A stretch of 6,671 nucleotides of DNA from a bacterium (GTDB taxonomy: Bacteria; Arandabacterota; Arandabacteria; Arandabacterales; JALGWA01). Shown here piece after piece: positions 1-6,176 of this stretch; the first letter of the stretch is position 1; the number at the start of each line of letters is the position of its first letter. The translations under genes were made by a program, and so were the position numbers. The notes beneath the pieces are model-generated. The model had not been told where the DNA came from. It did not search any database and worked only from the letters and a program-made list of their open reading frames with translations. The stretch spans positions 1 through 6,671 of the forward strand of contig JALGWA010000075.1 in the NCBI GenBank assembly GCA_025774425.1, written 5' to 3'.

Positions 1-1235
1 ATGAGCTGCCGGCGGTGGATGCTCTCCGTCACGACGACGGCGTTGTCGACCAGCATCCCGACGGCAAGCATGAGTCCCATCATCGAGAGGATATTGAGGG
101 ACAGCCCCAGGAAGTACATGAACGCCATGGCGATCAGGATCGAAAACGGAACGGCGATCAACACGATGAGCGTGGTCTCGATGCGCCTGAGGAAGAAGAA
201 GAGCAAGACCATGGCGAGGAGGCCTCCGAAGAGCCCGGATTTCAGGAGCTCGTTGAGAGAACTGACGATGCCCTCGGCGAGATTGTCGAAATAGAATATG
301 CGGATGCCTTCCATCTCGGGAAGACGCCCGACGGCGTCGATCTCCCTGATCACCCGTTCGGCGACATCGACGGTATTCGCCCCGCCCTCCTTGAACACGT
401 CGAGGCCGATGGCGTACTTGCGGTCGAGATGCCGGCCGTAGTTGAGCTCCGGGTTCTCGTAACTGACATCGGCGACGTCGCCGAGGCGGAGGCCCTTGCT
501 GTTGATCACGAGATCGCGGATCTCCCCGACGTCCTTGAGCTCGCCGACGGGCCGCACTACGAAACGCATGCCGCCGTCGGTGACCTTGCCCGCCGTCACG
601 AGGAAGTTGCTCCGCTGCAGCTCCTCGACGAGCCGGCCGATATCCACGCGATGCGCCACGATGCGGTCGGCCGAGAGGCGTATCTTTATCTCCCTCTGCT
701 CGACGCCGTACAGGTCGACCTTGGATACGCCCTCGATGCGCTCGATGCGCCGCTTGAGATTCCTGTTGAGCATGTCGTAGGAATCCGACAGGTCGCGGGT
801 GCTCGAGATCCGGAGCTGCAGCATCTCCATGTCCGAGGTGGACCACTTCCTCACGTAGAACCGCTCCAGGTCGTCGGGGAGGAGGTGCCGGATGCCGTCT
901 ATCTTCTCCTTTGCCTCGAGCGCCTTGACGTCGGTGTCCACGCCCCAATCGAACTCGACGTGCACCCACGCGCCGTTCTCCCGGGTGTCCGAGGTCATCC
1001 GCTTGACGCCGCTCATGGTGGCGAGCACTTCCTCGACGGGACGCGTGATCCGCCGCTCTATTTCCTCCGGCGTCGAGCCCGGGTACGGGATCTCGATCCC
1101 GATGAACGGAGCGTCGAAGTCCGGGAGGAATTCGAGCGGCAGGAGGCGGCTGGATATGGCGCCGATCACTATGAAGCAGGCGAAGACCATCAGGGTCGTC
1201 ACCGGCCGCCTCAGCGATGTCTCCGTAAGGTTCAT
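1..1235 (-). CDS. RND efflux permease, second pump of the operon (partial, N-terminal 411 codons)
   Basis: Inner-membrane, proton-driven efflux pump subunit of the RND (AcrB-like) superfamily; the substrate cannot be told from sequence. The reading frame opens with ATG at 1235 (MNLTETSLRRPVTTLMV) and stays open to the left edge. About 40% of a usual 1000-1080 aa pump is present. Visible parts: TM1 near residues 12-33; the first periplasmic porter loop, about 34-330, including FLPDFDAPFIGIEIPYPGST; TM2 near 335-350; TM3 near 354-376; and TM4 with GMLVDNAVVVTES at 393-405. D397 matches the essential AcrB D407, while the next position is N398 instead of D408. GAGGG lies 6 nt before the ATG. It sits 57 bp downstream of the first pump gene in the same direction and is clearly divergent from it, so it is a paralogue and not a recent duplicate. 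The C-terminal half, including TM10, lies outside the window, so intactness cannot be judged. Confidence 0.95.
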   Translation of the reverse strand, partial: MNLTETSLRRPVTTLMVFACFIVIGAISSRLLPLEFLPDFDAPFIGIEIPYPGSTPEEIERRITRPVEEVLATMSGVKRMTSDTRENGAWVHVEFDWGVDTDVKALEAKEKIDGIRHLLPDDLERFYVRKWSTSDMEMLQLRISSTRDLSDSYDMLNRNLKRRIERIEGVSKVDLYGVEQREIKIRLSADRIVAHRVDIGRLVEELQRSNFLVTAGKVTDGGMRFVVRPVGELKDVGEIRDLVINSKGLRLGDVADVSYENPELNYGRHLDRKYAIGLDVFKEGGANTVDVAERVIREIDAVGRLPEMEGIRIFYFDNLAEGIVSSLNELLKSGLFGGLLAMVLLFFFLRRIETTLIVLIAVPFSILIAMAFMYFLGLSLNILSMMGLMLAVGMLVDNAVVVTESIHRRQL

Positions 1236-1292
1236 TTCAAGCCCTCATGCCGGGCGCAGCGACCGGCCGCCGGTGAACGCTCCGGACACGGC

Positions 1293-4200
1293 TCACGCCC
1301 TCCTGTCGACCAGCGAGTAGACGACGGGAATGACGATCAGAGTGAGCAGCGTCGACACCGTCAGTCCCCCGATCACGGTGACGGCCATCGGGGAGCGGAT
1401 CTCAGCGCCTTCACCGAATCCGAGCGCGAGCGGCAGGAGGCCGAGCGTCGTCGTCAGGGTGGTCATCAGGATGGGCCTCAGCCTCAATCTCCCGCCCTCC
1501 ACGATGGCCTCCATCTTCGCCATTCCCCTCCGACGGAGCTGATTTATGAGATCCACGAGCACGATGGCGTTGTTGACCACGATCCCCGCGAGCAATATGG
1601 CGCCGATCAGGACGACGACGCTGATCGTGGACCCGGTTATCAGCAGCGCGAACACGGCTCCGATCAAGGCGAGCGGAATCGTGAACATGATCACGAACGG
1701 GTGGAGGAAGGATTCGAACTGGGACGCCATGACCAGGTAAACGAGGAACACGGCGAGCAGGAGCGCGAATTGCAGCGACTTGAACGATCTCGACATCTCC
1801 TCGTTCTGACCGGCGAGCCGCACCGTTGTGCCCGAGGGTACCGGCGTCCGCGCGAGTACGGCGTTCACCTCGTCCGCGGCGGCCCCGAGGTCTCCGTAGT
1901 TGAGGTTGGCCGTGACGAGCGCGACGCGCTGCTGGTCGATCCGGCGTATTTCCGCGGGCCCGGTGTCGACGACGATGTCCGCGACGGCCTCGAGCGGGAT
2001 CGGGCGGTCGCTTTCGGGGTTTATCAGGATCTTGCGGATGCGCTCGACCGAGTCGCGGTCCTCGTCGCGTGCCCGCACGAGGACGTCGATCTTGCGGTCG
2101 CGCCACGAGTACCGTGTCGCCACCTCTCCCCGCACGCTGGCGACCACCCTGTCGGCAACCTGATGGACCGGCAGGCCGAGCGCCGCGCAACGCTCGCGGT
2201 CGAAGCGGATCTGGATCTCGGGATGGCCGATCTCCATTGTCGACTTGACGTCCGCGAACCTGGGGGAGGCCTCCAGCCTGCGGGCGATCTCCCGGCTCAC
2301 GCGCTTGGGGTGCCGGAGCTCGTAGCCTGCGACCTCTATCTCGACGAGCGTCCGGAAGGTGAAGAGCGTGGGACGCGCGACCTTGTACTCCACGCCCGGC
2401 ATTCCATCCATCCGCTCCCTGAGGTCGGCCATCACCGCTTCTTCATCCGCCCTCCCCGAACCCGACCGGAGCACCACGTTGATCTCCCCGTAGTTCTCAC
2501 CCCCCTGCTCGGGATCGGCGTCCATCCGGTTGCCCGTGCCCGCCACCGAGAATGTCGTGCGGACCATGTCGTTCCCGGCGGCCGCCGCCTGGACATCCGC
2601 GACGACCGCGTCGGTCATCTCGAGCGGCGTGCCGGGCGGGAGCCTGACCTCGACCTTGAACTCCCCCTGGGACAGCTGTGGTATGAGCTCGACGCCGAGC
2701 AGCGGAATGATCAGCAGCGATATGACGAAGAGTGCAATCGAAGTCGCGACCACCGCGGTCCTGTGCCGGAGGGCCCATTCGACGGCGACGGGGTAAGTCC
2801 TTTCGACGGCCCCGTAGGCGCGCCCGAAGGCGTCGAGGGAGGGCCGCAGGACATAGAGGGAGGCGCGCGACACGGCGCGCCATATCCCGAGTACCAACCT
2901 GACGGCGGCGACGGGAATCCCGGTCAACGCGAGGCGCCTGATCCGCCCGGACACCCGGCGGACCCCGTGGAACCTGCGGGCCCGTCCGCCGTGCGCCGGC
3001 CCCACCGGGACCGGATCCTCTTCCTCCTCACGCCCCGTCCCCCGCCTGGAGGCGAGCATTGGAATCAACGTGAGCGCGACGACGAGCGAAGCCAGCAGGG
3101 CGAAGGTCACCGTCAGCGCCTGGTCGCGGAACAGTTGGCCGGAGATCCCGCGCACGAAGACCAGTGGGAAGAACACCGCTATCGTCGTCAGCGTGGAGGC
3201 TGTGACGGCCGTGCCGACCTCGCTCGCGCCCCTCCGGGCCGCCTCCCCTGCATCCGCGCACTTCTCCCTGTGCCTGGCTATGTTCTCCAGGACGACGATG
3301 GAGTTGTCGAGCAGCATCCCGATCCCCAGCGCTATGCCGCCCAATGACATGATGTTGAGCGTGAGATCGGCGCCGTACATCAGGTTGAACGTCGCGATCA
3401 CCGAGACCGGGATGGATATGGAGATGATCACGGTGGCCGCGAAGTTCCTCAGGAAGAAGTAGAGTATGATCACGGCGAGAATCCCGCCGATTATGGCGGC
3501 TCGGATCACCTCGTTTATCGACTGGCTTATGAAGGCGGACTGGTCATATACCTTGACGAGCGCCACGCCCGGGGGCAGCATGGAACGCACCCGCCGGAGG
3601 CGCCTCTCGACCTCACGGGCCACCGCCACGGTGTTCGCATCGCCCTCCTTGTACACGGCGATCTCCACCGCTTCCACCCCGTCGAGGCGCGAGATTGCTT
3701 TCCGCTCCTTGTGTCCCTGCCGGACGGCGGCGATGTCCCTCAGGTGAACCGGCTTATCGCCGGAGGCGGACACCACGACATCCCCGATCTCCTCCACCGA
3801 GCGGAACTCGTTCAGGGTTCTCACCAGGTATTGCCGGGTCCCTTCCTCCAGGCGGCCTCCGGAGAGGTTGACGTTCTCGGCCCCGAGCCGGCGGGCGATT
3901 TCCTCGATCGGCAGCTGCAGCCGGGCCATGCGCGCCTGGTCGATGAGCACCTGGATTTCCTCTTCAAGCCCGCCGCTGACCTTGACGGCGGCCACACCGG
4001 CGGCCGTTTCGAGCTCCTTCTTTATCTCCTCCTCGCCGAGACGCCTCAGGGCCTTGAGCGCCTCTTCGTCGAATCCGGCGTCACCCCCGCCCACGGCGCC
4101 GGGTGCCCGGTACAGCCCGAATCTCATTATGGGATCGAGGGAGGGATCGAACCTCAGCACGGCGGGGCGCCTGACGTCCAGCGGGAGTTCGAGCGCGTCG

Positions 4201-4535
4201 AGCTTCTCCCTGACGTCGAGGCCCGCGTAGTCCATGTCGGTGCCCCACGCGAACTCCAGCACGACGTCCGACTGCCCGGAACGCGATATGGAGCTTACCC
4301 TGCCCACGTTCTTGACGACCCCGAGGGTCTCCTCGATGGGTTTGCTTATGAGGTTCTCGACCTCGGCCGGCGCCGCGCCGGGGTATTCGGTGCGTACCGT
4401 TAGAGTGGGATACGAGAGGTCGGGCAGGAGATTGATCTTGAGACGCAACAACGAAACGACGCCGAAGAGCACGACAGCCAGCGTGAACATCGCTATCGTG
4501 ACGGGGCGTCTGGTCGAGACATCTATGATCTTCAT
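1293..4535 (-). CDS. RND efflux permease, first pump of the operon (complete, 1080 aa)
   Basis: Inner-membrane RND (AcrB/HAE-like) efflux pump that exports substrates using the proton gradient; the substrate is unknown. It has the full two-fold family layout: TM1 at about 11-31 after MKIIDVSTRRPVTIAM; porter loop 1 at about 32-335; TM2-TM6 at about 341-495; a long cytoplasmic linker at about 496-590; TM7 at about 591-613; porter loop 2 at about 614-918; and TM8-TM12 at about 920-1076. The TM4 motif is GIGMLLDNSIVVLENI (404-419), with D410 matching AcrB D407 but N411 in place of D408. TM10 has GIVVNNAIVLVDL (984-996), with N988 in place of the AcrB lysine K940. TM11 keeps RLRPILMT, with R1018 and T1025 matching R971 and T978. 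The length is normal to slightly long, the excess being in the linker. GAGG lies about 11 nt before the ATG. It follows the adaptor gene by 21 bp and precedes a second pump gene. The start is well fixed because TM1 follows directly. Confidence 0.97.
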   Translation of the reverse strand: MKIIDVSTRRPVTIAMFTLAVVLFGVVSLLRLKINLLPDLSYPTLTVRTEYPGAAPAEVENLISKPIEETLGVVKNVGRVSSISRSGQSDVVLEFAWGTDMDYAGLDVREKLDALELPLDVRRPAVLRFDPSLDPIMRFGLYRAPGAVGGGDAGFDEEALKALRRLGEEEIKKELETAAGVAAVKVSGGLEEEIQVLIDQARMARLQLPIEEIARRLGAENVNLSGGRLEEGTRQYLVRTLNEFRSVEEIGDVVVSASGDKPVHLRDIAAVRQGHKERKAISRLDGVEAVEIAVYKEGDANTVAVAREVERRLRRVRSMLPPGVALVKVYDQSAFISQSINEVIRAAIIGGILAVIILYFFLRNFAATVIISISIPVSVIATFNLMYGADLTLNIMSLGGIALGIGMLLDNSIVVLENIARHREKCADAGEAARRGASEVGTAVTASTLTTIAVFFPLVFVRGISGQLFRDQALTVTFALLASLVVALTLIPMLASRRGTGREEEEDPVPVGPAHGGRARRFHGVRRVSGRIRRLALTGIPVAAVRLVLGIWRAVSRASLYVLRPSLDAFGRAYGAVERTYPVAVEWALRHRTAVVATSIALFVISLLIIPLLGVELIPQLSQGEFKVEVRLPPGTPLEMTDAVVADVQAAAAGNDMVRTTFSVAGTGNRMDADPEQGGENYGEINVVLRSGSGRADEEAVMADLRERMDGMPGVEYKVARPTLFTFRTLVEIEVAGYELRHPKRVSREIARRLEASPRFADVKSTMEIGHPEIQIRFDRERCAALGLPVHQVADRVVASVRGEVATRYSWRDRKIDVLVRARDEDRDSVERIRKILINPESDRPIPLEAVADIVVDTGPAEIRRIDQQRVALVTANLNYGDLGAAADEVNAVLARTPVPSGTTVRLAGQNEEMSRSFKSLQFALLLAVFLVYLVMASQFESFLHPFVIMFTIPLALIGAVFALLITGSTISVVVLIGAILLAGIVVNNAIVLVDLINQLRRRGMAKMEAIVEGGRLRLRPILMTTLTTTLGLLPLALGFGEGAEIRSPMAVTVIGGLTVSTLLTLIVIPVVYSLVDRRA

Positions 4536-4556
4536 CTGCCCGGCTACCTCGAGTTC

Positions 4557-5756
4557 CTACCGGCCCGCGGTCCCTGCCCGCCCGGCTCCCGTAGAATCAC
4601 CGCCGGCGGCCGCGGACGAGTCGGCGGCAAGGGCTTGTGCCCCGGCCGCGGACGATGCGTCGGCCGGTCCGGGTGCTTCTCCTCCGCGCGTCTCCGGCCC
4701 GGCGCCCGAGACGATCTCCACTCTCGATGAATCCTTCAAGCCGCCCTTTCCGATCGTCACGACCGTGTCGCCCTCGGCGGGAGCGGACAGCACCTCGATA
4801 TGCGAGGAATTTACATAACCCGTCGTGACGTTCACGCGGTGGGCCGTGCTGTCCCTCACGACGAAAACACATGACTCCCGGTCCTCGGCGATGACGGCCT
4901 CCTTGGGAACGAGCATCGCCCCGGCGTGGACGTCGTGGACTATGTTGACCCGGGCGAACATCCCCGGTTTGAGGCTTCCCGTAGGGTCGCGCACTTCGAC
5001 GGTCACCTTGACGGTGCCGGTGGAGGGATCGACGACCGGGCTGATCTTCTCTATGCGGCCGGTGAACTCCTCCCCCCTGAGGGCGTCGACCTCGAGCGTC
5101 GCCGGGCGGCCGACCTCGAGCTTGCCGAGCTGGCGCTCGGGTACGTGGAGCACCGCGAGCAGCGGATTCATCCCGGTGACCCTGAAAGTCACCTGGTTCG
5201 GGAGCACCATGTTGCCCACCTTGATGAGGCGCTCGGCGACGACGCCGCCTATAGGGGAACGAATGGAAGTGTATTCGAGGTCGAGGCGCGCCAGGTCGTA
5301 ATCCGCCTTCTGCCGCTCGTAGTCGTGCTTGGCCTTCTGGAACTCCTGTGCGCTGATCATGCTGCTCTTGAAGAGCTCCTCGCTCCTCCGGTACTCCTGT
5401 TCGAGGTTCTCGAGATCCGCGCGGGCGCGCTCCGCCTGCAACGCGATCTTCTCGTCATCGAGCTTGGCCAGCAGCTGGCCGGCGGCCACATAGTCGCCTT
5501 CCTCGACGAAGATCCTGCTGACGACCCCGCCGACCTTGGCGACCACCCCGGTTTCCTCTTCGGCCTCGAGCGTGGCCGTGCCCGTGAAGAACGCGGAAAT
5601 GTCACCTCTCGAAACCTCGGCGACCTCGACCGGCACAAGCGCCTTGCCCTCGTCTCCGTTCGACTTCCCGTTCCCGCGGCGCCCGCACCCTGCAGCATTC
5701 GCGAGGAGGAACAACGCCAGCACTGCATACAAAACAGCCTTCACGTCTCTGTTCAT
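4557..5756 (-). CDS. Efflux RND periplasmic adaptor (membrane-fusion) lipoprotein, 399 aa
   Basis: Periplasmic adaptor (MFP, AcrA/MdtA-like) that links the RND pump to an outer-membrane channel. From the chosen start, MNRDVKAVLYAVLALFLLANAAGC is a lipoprotein-type signal peptide with the lipid-anchor cysteine at residue 24. The lipobox (A-A-G-C) is acceptable but lacks the usual Leu at -3. Then come the beta-barrel and lipoyl first halves at about 41-100 (GVVSRIFVEEGDYVAAGQLLAKLDD), an alpha-helical hairpin coiled coil at about 101-160, the returning lipoyl strand (YTSIRSPIGGVVAERLIKVG) at 162-181, the beta-barrel at about 195-275 (DPSTGTVKVTVEVRDP), and a membrane-proximal domain to about 350 (MLVPKEAV and following). 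Residues 351-399 form an Ala/Gly/Ser-rich tail that is probably disordered. The frame stays open upstream to 6038, but the signal peptide and a GGGAG Shine-Dalgarno site 7 nt before this ATG support the start at 5756. It is the first gene of the pump operon. Confidence 0.95.
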   Translation of the reverse strand: MNRDVKAVLYAVLALFLLANAAGCGRRGNGKSNGDEGKALVPVEVAEVSRGDISAFFTGTATLEAEEETGVVAKVGGVVSRIFVEEGDYVAAGQLLAKLDDEKIALQAERARADLENLEQEYRRSEELFKSSMISAQEFQKAKHDYERQKADYDLARLDLEYTSIRSPIGGVVAERLIKVGNMVLPNQVTFRVTGMNPLLAVLHVPERQLGKLEVGRPATLEVDALRGEEFTGRIEKISPVVDPSTGTVKVTVEVRDPTGSLKPGMFARVNIVHDVHAGAMLVPKEAVIAEDRESCVFVVRDSTAHRVNVTTGYVNSSHIEVLSAPAEGDTVVTIGKGGLKDSSRVEIVSGAGPETRGGEAPGPADASSAAGAQALAADSSAAAGGDSTGAGRAGTAGR

Positions 5757-5763
5757 CGAGCGA

Positions 5764-5768
5764 CTCCC
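5764..5768 (-). promoter_or_regulatory. Ribosome binding site that sets the adaptor start
   Basis: GGGAG on the minus strand lies 7 nt before the ATG at 5756. It decides between this start and several upstream in-frame ATGs, because the reading frame has no stop up to 6038. The longer form would place about 94 non-conserved-looking residues ahead of the signal peptide and bury the lipid-anchor cysteine, so the short form is preferred. Confidence 0.7.
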
Positions 5769-5919
5769 AGTTACCAGGCCTTCCCGAGATGCTTCCCGCG
5801 AAACATCGCCCCCGGGAACCTTCCTGAACCGCCCCTCTTTGTGCTGACGACTCAGGCCCGCCGAATGTTTCAAGGGGCCTCTCCCCCCGCCTCCAGCGCT
5901 TGCAATAAGCATACCACAA

Positions 5920-5951
5920 ACGTGCCGGCGCGGCGAGCCCCGCCGGCACGT
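5920..5951 (-). terminator. Strong GC-rich hairpin, possible attenuator or weak terminator reading leftward
   Basis: ACGTGCCGGCG (5920-5930) pairs perfectly with CGCCGGCACGT (5941-5951) around a 10-nt loop, giving an 11-bp stem. On the minus strand the stem runs straight into TTTGTGG, which is a short, interrupted T tract; on the plus strand no T tract follows. A leftward polarity is therefore more likely than a rightward one. It lies about 165 bp upstream of the adaptor start, so if transcription begins to its right it would sit in the operon leader as an attenuator. It could equally be a protein-binding dyad. The stem is directly visible; the role is inferred. Confidence 0.4.
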
Positions 5952-5990
5952 CCATAGCCGCACGTTCGGCCGTCCGCGCAAGGCTGCGGC

Positions 5991-6020
5991 GCCACACCCG
6001 TTGTGGCCATGCGACACAAC
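5991..6020. promoter_or_regulatory. Two overlapping dyads, possible operator or alternative hairpins
   Basis: GCCACA (5991-5996) pairs with TGTGGC (6002-6007) around a 5-nt spacer. GTTGTG (6000-6005) pairs with CACAAC (6015-6020) around a 9-nt spacer, giving a 21-bp dyad. The two share bases 6002-6005, so as RNA they would exclude each other. As DNA, a 21-bp dyad between divergent genes is a plausible repressor site. The arms are only 6 bp, so chance occurrence in GC-rich DNA is possible. Confidence 0.3.
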
Positions 6021-6051
6021 CCGGCGCGCAGCCGACACATCGCCGGGTCCC

Positions 6052-6127
6052 CTGAAGTGTGCGTTTTGAGCTCTGATCCCTCTGTCGTTCTGAAGTGTGC
6101 ATTTTGAGCTCTGATCCCTCTGTCGTT
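6052..6127. repeat. Near-perfect 38-bp tandem direct repeat (2 copies)
   Basis: Copy 1 is 6052-6089 and copy 2 is 6090-6127, directly abutting. They differ at one base only (G at 6063, A at 6101). Each begins CTGAAGTGTGC and contains TTTTGAGCTCTGATCCC. The unit is more AT-rich than the flanking DNA. The second copy ends 2 bp before the extended -10 element of the plus-strand gene, so any -35 contact would fall inside the repeat. It may be a local duplication or two copies of a dispersed intergenic element. Confidence 0.95.
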
Positions 6128-6129
6128 TC

Positions 6130-6138
6130 TGCTAGAAT
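6130..6138 (+). promoter_or_regulatory. Extended -10 promoter for the plus-strand gene
   Basis: TGCTAGAAT fits the extended -10 form TGnTATAAT with one mismatch. No good -35 hexamer lies 16-18 bp upstream, which is common for extended -10 promoters. Transcription would start near 6145, giving a leader of about 30 nt before the ATG at 6177. Confidence 0.5.
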
Positions 6139-6165
6139 CGGCGGCGATTCGAGCCGGCAACAAAA

Positions 6166-6170
6166 GGGGA
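6166..6170 (+). promoter_or_regulatory. Ribosome binding site of the plus-strand gene
   Basis: GGGGA lies 6 nt before the ATG at 6177. A second ATG follows at once (6180), so translation could begin at either methionine with a one-residue difference. The spacing allows both. Confidence 0.6.
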
Positions 6171-6176
6171 AAACCG

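Larger units (their letters stand above)
5757..6176. other. Divergent intergenic region, 420 bp
   Basis: This stretch separates the leftward efflux operon from the rightward gene. No RNA gene or convincing protein gene was seen; open frames through it have no family resemblance and overlap structured DNA. It contains an 11-bp-stem hairpin (5920-5951), two overlapping dyads (5991-6020), a 38-bp tandem repeat (6052-6127), and the plus-strand promoter and ribosome binding site (6130-6170). The part from 5769 to about 5900, which should be the adaptor gene leader, shows no clear structure to me. Confidence 0.8.

Noticed and set aside
1262..1274. ACCGGC/GCCGGT near-palindrome between the two pump genes
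   Set aside because: As RNA it allows only about 4 bp of stem with a usable loop, and such GC palindromes are expected by chance in this base composition.
15..3347. An 1110-codon open frame on the plus strand
   Set aside because: It is antisense to both RND pump genes, which happen to share one frame. Stops in this antisense phase need TTA, CTA or TCA codons in the pumps, and these are rare in GC-rich genes. The translation is rich in D, E, H, R and P, with no family resemblance or structure.
3711..4403. Plus-strand open frame of 230 codons
   Set aside because: Same antisense phase over the first pump gene, with the same D/E/H/R-rich composition; a shadow of the real gene.
5908..5913. Possible -10 element (TATGCT, minus strand, preceded by TGG) for the efflux operon
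   Set aside because: It matches only 4 of 6 consensus bases and has no -35 hexamer at a fitting distance. It is the most AT-rich spot upstream of the adaptor, but not strong enough to annotate.
4926..5957. Plus-strand open frame of 343 codons
   Set aside because: Antisense to the adaptor gene in the same shadow phase; it runs through the intergenic hairpin and has no convincing protein features.
5757..6038. A 94-residue N-terminal extension of the adaptor
   Set aside because: The frame is open, but the extension has no recognisable domain, would hide the lipoprotein signal peptide, and would ignore the well-placed GGGAG site before the ATG at 5756.
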